Shown here one piece after another: positions 23,325 through 31,211 of a stretch of 64,000 bases of DNA. The translations under genes and the position numbers were made by a program. Source of the stretch: Streptomyces davaonensis JCM 4913. Lineage in GTDB: Bacteria > Actinomycetota > Actinomycetes > Streptomycetales > Streptomycetaceae. Numbering within the stretch: position 1 is the first letter of the stretch; every line of letters begins with the position of its first letter. The notes below the pieces were generated by a model. The model worked only from the letters and a program-made list of their open reading frames with translations, made no database searches and had not been told where the DNA came from. The stretch is from contig NC_020504.1 of assembly GCF_000349325.1 (NCBI RefSeq), positions 5,180,053-5,244,052 of the forward strand, written 5' to 3'.

Positions 23325-24914
23325 ATGAGTGACAGGGAAACCATGCCGCCGGCCGCCGCTCCCGAGAAGCCGGGGAGCGCCCCCGCCCTTCCGAAGGAGG
23401 CGCTGGAGATCGCCTCCGGGTACGCCTTCGCCGGTCCCGCCCTGGACCTCGGCGCCCTGCTGTGGGACGGACAGTGCCTGGCCGACGCGCAGATCCGGGT
23501 GCCGCTGCCGATGCTCAACCGGCACGGTCTGGTCGCCGGGGCGACCGGCACCGGCAAGACCAAGACGCTCCAGCTGATCGCCGAGCAGCTCTCGGCGCAG
23601 GGCGTGCCGGTGTTCCTCGCCGACATCAAGGGCGATCTGTCGGGGATCTCGGCGCCGGGAAAGGCGGGTGAGCGGGTCAGCGCCCGTGCGGCCGAGGTCC
23701 ACCAGACCTGGACGGCGACCGGCTTCCCCGCGGAGTTCTACGCCCTCGGCGGCCTCGGCCACGGCATCCCGGTCCGCGCCACGATCACCAGCTTCGGGCC
23801 CGTCCTGCTCGCCAAGGTGCTCCGGCTGAACCAGACCCAGGAGCAGTCCCTCGGCCTGATCTTCCACTACGCCGACACCAAGGGCCTGGAGCTGGTCGAC
23901 CTCAAGGACCTGCGGGCGGTGGTCGCCTTCCTCACCTCCGACGAGGGCAGGACGGAGCTGAAGAACATCGGCGGGCTGTCCACGGCGACGGCGGGTGTGA
24001 TCCTCCGCTCGCTGACCGCCTTCGAGGCGCAGGGCATGGGCGACTTCTTCGGGGAGCCGGAGTTCGACACGGCCGAGTTCCTGCGGATGGCGCAGGACGG
24101 GCGGCGGGGTGTCGTGTCGGTGCTGGAACTGGCCGCGGTGCAGGACAAGCCGCAGCTGTTCTCCACGTTCCTGATGTGGCTGCTCGCCGATCTCTTCCAC
24201 GACTTGCCCGAGGTCGGCGACGCCGACAGGCCCAAGCTCGTGTTCTTCTTCGACGAGGCGCATCTGCTCTTCAACGACGCCTCCAAGGCGTTCCTGGACT
24301 CCATCACGCAGACCGTGCGCCTGATTCGCTCGAAAGGGGTCGGCGTCTTCTTCGTCACGCAGACCCCGAAGGACGTACCCGGCGATGTCCTCGCCCAGCT
24401 CGGCAACCGGATCCAGCACGCGCTGCGGGCCTTCACCCCGGACGACCAGAAGGCGCTCAAGGCCACGGTGAAGACCTTCCCGAACTCGCCCTACGACCTC
24501 GAAGAGCTGCTCACCGGGCTCGGCACCGGCGAGGCCGTGGTCACCGTGCTCAGCGAGAAGGGCGCCCCGACCCCGGTCGCCGCGACCCGGCTGCGGGCAC
24601 CCGAGTCCCTGATGGCGCCCATCGAGGCGGAGGCACTCCAGCAGGCGGTGACGGAGTCGGAGCTCTACGGGCGGTACGCACAGGCGGTCGACCGTGAGTC
24701 GGCGTACGAGAAGCTCCAGCGGGCGCCCGTGGGCAAGGGCCCGGACGAGGTGAGGGCGGCGCCGGAGAGGGAGCCGGTTGAGCAGGAGGACCGGTCGATG
24801 GTGGAACAGGTCGTCGGCAGCGGGATGTTCAAGTCGCTGGCGCGGTCCATCGGCACCCAGATCGGCCGGGAGATCACCCGCTCGGTCTTCGGAACGGCCC
24901 GGCGGAGGCGGTAG
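23325..24914 (+). CDS. HerA-like ATPase (DUF853 family)
   Basis: 529 residues. A FtsK/HerA-superfamily hexameric ATPase: Walker A GATGTGKTKTLQL near residue 72, Walker B KLVFFFDEAHLLF, and the motor sensor region GVGVFFVTQTPKDVPGDVL. A flexible, charged linker precedes the C-terminal LARSIGTQIGREITRSVFG. HerA ATPases pump DNA during end resection, usually with NurA, which is not encoded nearby; this stand-alone bacterial type has no settled role. Start ATG 23325; GTG 23316 is possible. The stop codon lies inside a terminator-like hairpin. Confidence 0.88.
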   Translation: MSDRETMPPAAAPEKPGSAPALPKEALEIASGYAFAGPALDLGALLWDGQCLADAQIRVPLPMLNRHGLVAGATGTGKTKTLQLIAEQLSAQGVPVFLADIKGDLSGISAPGKAGERVSARAAEVHQTWTATGFPAEFYALGGLGHGIPVRATITSFGPVLLAKVLRLNQTQEQSLGLIFHYADTKGLELVDLKDLRAVVAFLTSDEGRTELKNIGGLSTATAGVILRSLTAFEAQGMGDFFGEPEFDTAEFLRMAQDGRRGVVSVLELAAVQDKPQLFSTFLMWLLADLFHDLPEVGDADRPKLVFFFDEAHLLFNDASKAFLDSITQTVRLIRSKGVGVFFVTQTPKDVPGDVLAQLGNRIQHALRAFTPDDQKALKATVKTFPNSPYDLEELLTGLGTGEAVVTVLSEKGAPTPVAATRLRAPESLMAPIEAEALQQAVTESELYGRYAQAVDRESAYEKLQRAPVGKGPDEVRAAPEREPVEQEDRSMVEQVVGSGMFKSLARSIGTQIGREITRSVFGTARRRR

Positions 24915-24927
24915 GCCCGCCTCCGCC
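24901..24927 (+). terminator. Hairpin over the stop codon of the HerA-like gene
   Basis: GGCGGAGGCG (24901-24910) pairs with CGCCTCCGCC (24918-24927) around a seven-base loop that contains the TAG stop. There is no U tract, as is common in Streptomyces terminators. Confidence 0.55.
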
Positions 24928-24933
24928 GGCGGT

Positions 24934-25077
24934 TCAGCGGTTGTTGTTCTTCGGGGGCTGTTCGCCCTGCTTCACCTGTGGCTTCGGTGCACTGCGCGCG
25001 GCCTCGGCGCGCCCGGCGGAGCCACGGGGTTCATCGCGGCACGCCCGAGATTCGCCCGCTCGGCGTATCGGTGGGGC
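24934..25077 (-). other. Possible remnant or frameshifted small reading frame after hdeD
   Basis: After the HdeD stop (25078-25080) the same frame stays open for 47 codons with G/C-ending codons and ends in KPQVKQGEQPPKNNNR and a stop. It has no ATG and no usable GTG. An ATG at 25034 is one base out of frame. It may be a small gene with a one-base deletion, a decayed tail, or chance. Confidence 0.25.
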
Positions 25078-25746
25078 TCACAGGGTGCGTGGGAGGTGTT
25101 GGGTGCGGTGGCGGATGCGCAGGCCGGTGATGATCTCGATGACCCCTACCGCGATCAGCCAGCAGCCCCCGACCAGGGTGAGCGCGGCGACCGACTCGAC
25201 CGGCGACACGATCAGCACGATCCCCGCGACGAAGGTGACGATGCCGAGGAACTCCTGCCAGCCGCGGGCGGGCATCGCCGGGTCCGAGGCGGCGGCCAAG
25301 GTCTGGGTGATACCCCGGATCACCCAGCCGACCCCGATCCACAGAGCGAGCAGCAGAACCGACCGCATGGGCGTACGGAAACAGAACAGCCCGAGCAGCA
25401 CGGCCAGGGCACCGCTGATGAACGCCAGGACACGCAGCGAGGTGGTCTGATGCGTACCGAACGCGGCGACCAGTTGCAGCACGCCGCTCACCAGCAGATA
25501 GACGCCGAACAACACCCCGGCGGCGAGCAGCGAGGCACCGGGCCACACCAGGACGAGCACCCCGAGCACGAGCGAGGCGACACCCGTCCCGAGTACGGCC
25601 TGCCAGGCCGCGCGGGACAGTAGCCGGAGAGGCCCTTCGAAGGGCGGCTCGGGCTCATGACCGCCCCGCGGGCCGTGCGGCTGCGCGTGAACCCTTCGGT
25701 CGTCGAACTCCGGTCCCCAGGGGGAGCCGGACGGTGCCTCGCTCAT
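25078..25746 (-). CDS. HdeD-family acid-resistance-type membrane protein
   Basis: 222 residues with six hydrophobic helices arranged as a DUF308/HdeD protein: VLGTGVASLVLGVLVLVWPG, LLAAGVLFGVYLLVSGVLQL, ISGALAVLLGLFCF, VLLLALWIGVGWVIRGITQT, LGIVTFVAGIVLIVSPV, and LTLVGGCWLIAVGVIEIITG. A His/Pro-rich cytosolic N-terminus of about 45 residues precedes them. In E. coli HdeD supports acid resistance at high cell density; in Streptomyces the role is untested as far as I know. It stands alone, convergent with the HerA-like gene. Confidence 0.88.
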   Translation of the reverse strand: MSEAPSGSPWGPEFDDRRVHAQPHGPRGGHEPEPPFEGPLRLLSRAAWQAVLGTGVASLVLGVLVLVWPGASLLAAGVLFGVYLLVSGVLQLVAAFGTHQTTSLRVLAFISGALAVLLGLFCFRTPMRSVLLLALWIGVGWVIRGITQTLAAASDPAMPARGWQEFLGIVTFVAGIVLIVSPVESVAALTLVGGCWLIAVGVIEIITGLRIRHRTQHLPRTL

Positions 25747-25840
25747 GTTTCATGGTTGGGCCAGGCTGAGGACGGCTGCCATTCGGGGCGAGCCACTCGA
25801 CTGACGCCGGGGTGTCGTACTCAGCCCGCACTTCGACGAG

Positions 25841-26434
25841 CTACTTGCCGGACGCCTTCGCCGCCTTCGCCGCAGCCTTCATCTCCTGCTTGTGCGCCCG
25901 CACCTTCGCCAGAGACTCCGGCCCCGTGATGTCCGCGACCGAGCGGAAGGACTTGGCCTCGCCGTACGCCCCCGCCGCCTCCCGCCATCCCTTCGGCGCC
26001 ACACCAAGCTGCTTGCCCAGCAGGGCCAGGAAGATCTGGGCCTTCTGCTTGCCGAAGCCGGGCAGTGCCTCCAGGCGCCGGAGCAGTTCCTTGCCGTCGG
26101 ACACGCCCTTCCAGACCAGCTCGGCGTTGCCGTCGTAGTGCTCGACCAGGTACTGGCACAGCTGCTGGATCCGCTTGGCCATGGACCCCGGATAGCGGTG
26201 CACGGCCGGCTTCTCCGACAGCACCGCCGCGAAGGCCTCCGGGTCCTGCGCGGCGATCTCGTGCGCGTCCAGGTCGTCCGCGCCGAGCCGGTCCGCGATC
26301 GTGCGGGGCCCCTTGAACGCCCACTCCATCGGAACCTGCTGGTCCAGCAGCATCCCGACCAGCGCGGCGAGCGCACTGCGCCCGAGCAGTTCGTCGGCCT
26401 CGGGGTCCTGGGCGAGGTGAAGGGTGACGTCCAT
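25841..26434 (-). CDS. HhH-GPD-type base-excision DNA repair protein
   Basis: 197 residues. It shows LLDQQVPMEWAFKGP early (the family's short N-terminal helix), and the helix-hairpin-helix LEALPGFGKQKAQIFLALLG (about residues 120-140), with LPGFG-type hairpin and no Fe-S cluster Cys. The catalytic Asp that GPD glycosylases place after the hairpin could be the one in SVADITGP; this is inference. It is shorter than typical endonuclease III or AlkA. The C-terminus is a Lys/Ala-rich tail. It lies 24 bases beyond the end of the siderophore-interacting protein gene, in the same direction. Confidence 0.82.
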   Translation of the reverse strand: MDVTLHLAQDPEADELLGRSALAALVGMLLDQQVPMEWAFKGPRTIADRLGADDLDAHEIAAQDPEAFAAVLSEKPAVHRYPGSMAKRIQQLCQYLVEHYDGNAELVWKGVSDGKELLRRLEALPGFGKQKAQIFLALLGKQLGVAPKGWREAAGAYGEAKSFRSVADITGPESLAKVRAHKQEMKAAAKAAKASGK

Positions 26435-26458
26435 GGGTCGATGATCCCGCGTACCGGC

Positions 26459-27163
26459 TCAGGTCGCGCGCCAGTACCCCAGCGCGTGCATCCGGTCCTT
26501 GGCGACCGCCAGCTCCTTGCGGACGTACGCCGACAGCGTCCGCGTCGTCAGCGTGTCGCAGGCGATCCAGACGTACGGGTTCTCGGTGCCCTTCAGAAGG
26601 TCGGGCAGGTCCGCCCGTACGGCGTCGACGAGGCCGTGGCGCGGGACCGTGCGGACGTCGGCCGAACTTCCGCGGAACGGCAGCCCGTCCAGCTCCCCCT
26701 CGAACCACACCGTCGCCGGGGCCGAACCCAGCTCCTCCAGAAGGGAGTTGAGCGCGGGCAGCGACGCCGGGTCGGCCATCGCGAAGACGTGCGAGGGCTC
26801 GGGCCGGGGCCGCTGGAAGCCCGTGCCCTGGACCGTCGCCTCGATGGTGTTCCCGGCCTTCGCCGCCCGCGCCCAGTCACTGGCCACACCTTCGTGCAGC
26901 GCGAATTCGAGGCTGAAGGTGCCGGCCTTCGGGTCGGGGTCGACCAGCGTGTACGCCCGCTGGTGCGGCTTGCCCGAGTTGTCGAACCACAGCCGGACCC
27001 ACATCGTCGGGTGGACGCCGGTCGCCGCGAGCATGCCGCCGTCGGTGAGATGGAGCCGCCGGTACTCGGAGGAGACGTCCTCGGCGCCGGTGACCGTGAA
27101 CTCGAAGTCCTTGGCGCCCATCAGTTTCAGGACCGTGCCCTGCCAACCGTGCCCCTGCCCCAT
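26459..27163 (-). CDS. Siderophore-interacting protein (FAD-dependent ferric-siderophore reductase)
   Basis: 234 residues from ATG 27163 (AAGGGTG upstream; GTG 27169 is the alternative). It has the SIP/ViuB layout: a FAD-binding barrel with the RAYTLVDPD motif and TFSLEFALHEGVASDWARAA, then the NAD(P)H-binding domain (HVFAMADPASLPALNSLLEE, ATVWFEGELDG) and the characteristic C-terminal KELAVAKDRMHALGYWR. Such enzymes reduce the iron of imported ferric siderophores in the cytoplasm. It is divergent from the penicillin-acylase operon, and both starts flank a DmdR/IdeR-type iron box, so it should be induced by iron starvation. Confidence 0.93.
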   Translation of the reverse strand: MGQGHGWQGTVLKLMGAKDFEFTVTGAEDVSSEYRRLHLTDGGMLAATGVHPTMWVRLWFDNSGKPHQRAYTLVDPDPKAGTFSLEFALHEGVASDWARAAKAGNTIEATVQGTGFQRPRPEPSHVFAMADPASLPALNSLLEELGSAPATVWFEGELDGLPFRGSSADVRTVPRHGLVDAVRADLPDLLKGTENPYVWIACDTLTTRTLSAYVRKELAVAKDRMHALGYWRAT

Positions 27164-27203
27164 TGCCACGTCACCCTTCGCGTACTATTCCGCCACGAAT
27201 TAC

Positions 27204-27222
27204 TTAGGCAAGGCTAACCTAA
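27204..27222. promoter_or_regulatory. DmdR/IdeR-type iron box between divergent siderophore genes
   Basis: TTAGGCAAGGCTAACCTAA matches the 19-bp consensus TTAGGTTAGGCTAACCTAA at 17 positions. It lies 41 bases before the reductase start and 29 before the acylase start, so one Fe(II)-repressor dimer pair could shut both promoters. Confidence 0.9.
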
Positions 27223-27251
27223 AGCACAGTGCTAGGACAGGAGGGTGACAG

Positions 27252-29330
27252 GTGACCGCAGAGATCTACCGCGACGCCTGGGGCATCCCGCATCTGCGCG
27301 CGGACGGCGTGCGCGAACTCGCCCGCGCCCAGGGCCGTGTCACCGCCCTCGACCGGGCCTGGCAGCTGGAGGTGGAGCGGCACCGCGCCCAGGGCACCTC
27401 GGCCGCCCTGCTCGGCCCGGACGCCCTGCCCTGGGACCGCTTCGTCCGCCGGGCCAGGCTCGACGACACCGCCCGCCGCTGCTGGGCGGAGCTGGAGCGC
27501 CGGGACCCGGAGACCGCCGACTGGGTGCGAGCCTATGTCGAGGGGGTCAACGAGGGCCTCACCGGGGCGGATCTGCCGCTCGGCACCCCCGGCCGCTGGG
27601 AGCCCTGGACCCCGCTCGGCATCTGGCTCGGCATCCACATCCTCTTCGCCGGCTTCCCCGCCAAGCTCTGGCGCGAGCAGGCGGTCCGGCACCTCGGTGA
27701 GGAGGCCGTCGGCCTGTTCGCCATCGACGGCCCCGGCACCTCCGGCAGCAACGGCTGGCTGGTCGGCGGCGAGCGCACGCACACCGGGCAGCCGATCATC
27801 GCGGGCGACCCGCACCGGTTCATCGAGGACGCGGGCGTCTACCAGCAGATCCACCTGTCCTGCCCCGAGTTCGACGTCATCGGCCTCGCCGTCCCCGGCG
27901 TCCCCGGCATCGGCCACTTCGGGCACACCGGCACGGTCGCCTGGGCCATCACCAACGCCATGGCCGACTACCAGGACCTGTACCGGGAGCGACTGCGCCG
28001 GACCGGTGCGGGCGTGGAGGCGCTCGGCCCGGACGGCGGCTGGCACCGGGCCGCCCGGCACACCGAGACCATCGAGGTGGCCGGGGAGGAGCCGGTCGAG
28101 GTCGAGGTCATCGAGACCGACCGCGGCCCGGTGGTGATCGGCGGCCCCGAGGGCCTGGACGACGGCTCCGAGGGCCTGGATGCCGACAGCCCCGACGCCG
28201 ACTGCGCCGTCAGCCTCCGCTACCCGCCCCGCGTCACCGGCGACCTCGGCTTCAGCGCCCTCCTGCCGCTGCTGCGCGCCCGCCGGACCGCCGACGTGGA
28301 CCGTGCCTTCGACCACTGGACCGAGCCGGTCAACGTCGTCCAGGCCGCCGACACCGAGGGCGGCCTGCTGCACCGCGTCGCCGGAAAGGTGCCGCAGCGC
28401 GCCGAGGCCAACCGCACCCGGCTGGTCAACGCCTGGGAGCCCGGCCACGATTGGCGGGGCTGGCACGAGACGCCGTACGGCGGCTTCACCGACGGAGTCG
28501 CGGTGATGGCCAACCAGCGCGGCCCGGCCGCACCCCTCGGCGTCGAGTTCGCCCCACCGCACCGCGCCGACCGCATCACCGCCCTGCTGGGGGAGGAGAA
28601 GCACTGGTCGCCCGGCGACATGGCGACCATCCACACGGACACCCTGCTGGCCTCGGCGGTGCCCCTGCTGGAGCACATCGCCGCCCTCGACGCCCTCTCC
28701 CCCGAGGCGGCCGGCCTCCGCGAGGAACTCCTCGCCTGGGACCGCCACATGGACGCCGACAGCCGCGCCGCCGCCCTCTACGCGGCGGTGCGCAGCGCGG
28801 TCGTACGCCGTCTCGCCGCGCACCCCGCGTTCGCCGCACTGACCACCGCGCCCGCCTACCCCGAGGTGCTGCTCCCCTGGATGGCCCTCGTCCCGCGCAT
28901 CGGATTCGCCCTCGAACACCTGCTGCGCGCCGAGGAGTTGTACGGCGTCGACCGCCCCGAGGCGGTGCGCGCCGCCCTGGAGGAGGTGGCCGCACAACCG
29001 CCCGAGGGCACCTGGGGCGACACCCACCGGCTCGCACCCTGGCGGGCGATCCCGGCCGAGTACGACGAACCCCGGCTCTCCGGCGACCACGACTGCGTGC
29101 TGTGCACCTCCGCCGTCCCCGGCATCACCGACCTCGCCGCCCGCGGCCCCGCCGCCCGCTACGTCTGGGACCTGGCCGACCGCGAACACAGCCTGTGGGC
29201 AGTGCCGTTCGGAGCCTCCGGGGTGCCCGGCACCCCCCACCACCGCGACCAACTCCCCCTCTGGACCCGGGGAGACCTCATCCCCGTCGTCACCGACTTC
29301 GACCGACTGGAGAAGGAAACCGATGTCTGA
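27252..29330 (+). CDS. Penicillin-acylase-family Ntn hydrolase, iron-regulated
   Basis: 692 residues from GTG 27252 (GGAGG seven bases before). The family's autocatalytic Ser appears in GTSGSNGWLVGGERT (residues 155-170): Ser before NGW would become the N-terminal nucleophile of the beta chain. The following GQPIIAGDPHR and GHFGHTGTVAWAITN segments fit the acylase fold. No signal peptide is visible, so it should be cytoplasmic. Position behind an iron box and before a siderophore-type acetyltransferase suggests that it trims or makes an amide of a siderophore, as PvdQ does in pyoverdine maturation. The names desG/desH have, to my recollection, been used for such a pair associated with desferrioxamine. 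Confidence 0.88.
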   Translation: MTAEIYRDAWGIPHLRADGVRELARAQGRVTALDRAWQLEVERHRAQGTSAALLGPDALPWDRFVRRARLDDTARRCWAELERRDPETADWVRAYVEGVNEGLTGADLPLGTPGRWEPWTPLGIWLGIHILFAGFPAKLWREQAVRHLGEEAVGLFAIDGPGTSGSNGWLVGGERTHTGQPIIAGDPHRFIEDAGVYQQIHLSCPEFDVIGLAVPGVPGIGHFGHTGTVAWAITNAMADYQDLYRERLRRTGAGVEALGPDGGWHRAARHTETIEVAGEEPVEVEVIETDRGPVVIGGPEGLDDGSEGLDADSPDADCAVSLRYPPRVTGDLGFSALLPLLRARRTADVDRAFDHWTEPVNVVQAADTEGGLLHRVAGKVPQRAEANRTRLVNAWEPGHDWRGWHETPYGGFTDGVAVMANQRGPAAPLGVEFAPPHRADRITALLGEEKHWSPGDMATIHTDTLLASAVPLLEHIAALDALSPEAAGLREELLAWDRHMDADSRAAALYAAVRSAVVRRLAAHPAFAALTTAPAYPEVLLPWMALVPRIGFALEHLLRAEELYGVDRPEAVRAALEEVAAQPPEGTWGDTHRLAPWRAIPAEYDEPRLSGDHDCVLCTSAVPGITDLAARGPAARYVWDLADREHSLWAVPFGASGVPGTPHHRDQLPLWTRGDLIPVVTDFDRLEKETDV

Positions 29331-29922
29331 GCCCCGCGAGCCGGAGTACGAGCAGCCGGTCGACGGCTTCGGCACCGTGCGCGTCCTGCGCCTCGACCCG
29401 CAGGCCGACGCCGACGTCGTGCACGCCTGGGTGAGCGAGGAACGCGCCTCCTTCTGGGGCATGAACGGCCTCACCCGCGACCAGGTCGCCGAGATCTACG
29501 CCCACTTGGACACCCTCGACACCCACCACGCCTACCTCGTGCAGCGCGACGGAGTCCCGGTCGCGCTGCTCCAGACCTACGAGCCCGAGGCCGACCGGGT
29601 CAGCGAGTGCTATGAGGTCGAGCCCGGTGACATCGGCGTCCATCTGCTGCTCGCGCCCGCGGGACCGGAGGGCGGCCACCCCGGCTGGACCTCCGCGCTG
29701 CTCACCGCGATCGCCTCCTACGTCCTCGTCGGCCTCGACCGGCAGCGGGTCGTCGTCGACCCCGACGTGGCCAACGAGAAGGCCGTCGCCCGCTTCCTGC
29801 GGCAGGGCTTCGAGGAGGGCCCGCTCGTCACCCTCCCCGAGATAGACATCCCCGACGTTCACCTCCCCGAGAAGAAGGCCCAACTCGCCTTCCTGCGCCG
29901 CGAGGTAGCCTTCCCCGGGTGA
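29323..29922 (+). CDS. Siderophore-type GNAT acetyltransferase (IucB/AlcB-like)
   Basis: 199 residues. The sequence runs WVSEERASFWGMNGLTRDQV, HAYLVQRDGVPVALLQTYEP and DIGVHLLLAP, the pattern of the hydroxylysine/hydroxamate N-acetyltransferase group (IucB/AlcB, Acetyltransf_8). The acetyl-CoA-binding stretch is VVDPDVANEKAVARFLRQGF. It overlaps the acylase stop by eight bases and has GGAGAAGG upstream, so the two are co-translated. It is probably part of a siderophore-modifying step (acylation of a hydroxamate precursor). Substrate unknown. The next gene starts four bases before its stop. Confidence 0.85.
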   Translation: MSEPREPEYEQPVDGFGTVRVLRLDPQADADVVHAWVSEERASFWGMNGLTRDQVAEIYAHLDTLDTHHAYLVQRDGVPVALLQTYEPEADRVSECYEVEPGDIGVHLLLAPAGPEGGHPGWTSALLTAIASYVLVGLDRQRVVVDPDVANEKAVARFLRQGFEEGPLVTLPEIDIPDVHLPEKKAQLAFLRREVAFPG

Positions 29923-30398
29923 CCCCGGAGGAGTTAGTCACCCACTACGACCTGGAGCCGATACCGCGCGAGGGCGGCCTGTTCCGCCGTACCTGGGAAG
30001 GGCCCGCGCAACCGGACGGCCGACCCTCGGGCACCGCCATAGTCGCCCTGCTCACCGCGGAGCCGGGCGACTTCTCCGCGCTGCACCGGCTGACCGGCGA
30101 CGAGGTCTGGCACTTCTACCTCGGCGACCCCCTGGAGATGCTGCTCCTCGCCCCCGACGGCGGCTCCCGGACGCTCGCCCTGGGCCCGGACATACTGCAC
30201 GGCCAGCAACCGCAGTTGACCGTTCCCGCGGGCACGTGGATGGGCGCGCGGGTGGTGACGGGCGGCGCGTGGACCTTCTTCGGCTGCACGATGACGCCCG
30301 GCTTCACCTACGAGGACTACGAGCACGGCGACGCGGAGCGCCTCATCGCCCGCTATCCGCACGAGGCGGAACGGATCGTGGGACTGTGCCGCCCATGA
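29919..30398 (+). CDS. Cupin protein of the DUF985 family, with a TTA codon
   Basis: 159 residues. The DUF985 cupin shows MTPEELVTHYDLEPIPREGG, the metal-site-like block FSALHRLTGDEVWHFYLGDP and GARVVTGGAWTFFGCTMTPG. Members are single-domain cupins of uncertain activity. It is the third gene of the iron-controlled operon (GTGA overlap before, ATGA overlap after). Codon 6 is TTA (29934-29936), the rare leucine codon read by the bldA tRNA in Streptomyces, so its translation could depend on development. I did not notice another TTA-containing gene in this window, although I did not scan every codon. Confidence 0.85.
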   Translation: MTPEELVTHYDLEPIPREGGLFRRTWEGPAQPDGRPSGTAIVALLTAEPGDFSALHRLTGDEVWHFYLGDPLEMLLLAPDGGSRTLALGPDILHGQQPQLTVPAGTWMGARVVTGGAWTFFGCTMTPGFTYEDYEHGDAERLIARYPHEAERIVGLCRP

Positions 30399-31147
30399 AG
30401 CTTCTCGAGGGGCAGATCGCCCTGGTCACGGGAGCCGGCGGCGGCATCGGCCGGGGCATCGCCCTGCGCCTCGCCGAGCAGGGCGCAGCGGTGGCCCTGC
30501 ACTGCCGTACGTCGGTGCAGTCGGCACATGAACTGGCCGCGGAAATAGGGGAGTCCGTGGTCCTGCAAGGCGACCTGACCGTCGAGGAGGAGTGCCACCG
30601 GGTCGTGCGGGAGGCCGCCGAGTGGGGCGGCGGACGGCTGACGGCGCTGGTCAACAACGCGGGTGTGCAGCCGGTCCAGGAGCTGCCCGGGATGACGGCG
30701 GCCGAGTGGCGGGCGGTGCTGGACGCCAACCTGACCAGCGTGTTCGCCTGTACACAGGCGGCGGCGGAGGTCATGCGGGGCCAGGGCGGAGGCGGCTCGG
30801 TCACCCACATCGCCTCGATCGAGGCCCGGATGCCGGCCCAGGGCCACGCGCACTACGCCGCCGCGAAGGCCGCGGTGGCGATGCACGCCCGCTCGGCGGC
30901 CCTGGAGTACGGCCGCGACGGCATCCGCGTCAACACGGTCTCGCCCGGCCTGATCGAACGGGACGGACTGGCGGAGGCCTGGCCGGAGGGCGTACGGCGC
31001 TGGCGGCGGGCGACAGCCGTGGGACGGCTCGGGCGCCCGGAGGACGTGGGGGACGCGTGCGTGTTCCTGGCGTCGCCGCTGGCCTCCTGGATCACCGGCC
31101 ACGATCTGGTCGTGGACGGAGGGGTGTCGGCCCGCCCGACCTGGTGA
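30395..31147 (+). CDS. SDR-family oxidoreductase
   Basis: 250 residues, classical short-chain dehydrogenase: the NAD(P)-binding GAGGGIGRGIA near residue 13, NNAG (VNNAGVQPVQE), catalytic Ser in HIASIEARMPA, and YAAAK (Tyr and Lys). The C-terminus ends SWITGHDLVVDGGVS, the standard SDR tail. It starts at ATG 30395, overlapping the cupin stop (ATGA). It is the last gene of the unit that begins with the iron-boxed acylase. Substrate unknown; a hydroxyl or keto group of the siderophore precursor, or an unrelated sugar, is possible. Confidence 0.9.
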   Translation: MKLLEGQIALVTGAGGGIGRGIALRLAEQGAAVALHCRTSVQSAHELAAEIGESVVLQGDLTVEEECHRVVREAAEWGGGRLTALVNNAGVQPVQELPGMTAAEWRAVLDANLTSVFACTQAAAEVMRGQGGGGSVTHIASIEARMPAQGHAHYAAAKAAVAMHARSAALEYGRDGIRVNTVSPGLIERDGLAEAWPEGVRRWRRATAVGRLGRPEDVGDACVFLASPLASWITGHDLVVDGGVSARPTW

Positions 31148-31211
31148 GCGGAGCGACCGTGGTGTACGTACGTATCCACGTGGCTGAGACCGGGGAAGAC
31201 GGTGAGACGAC

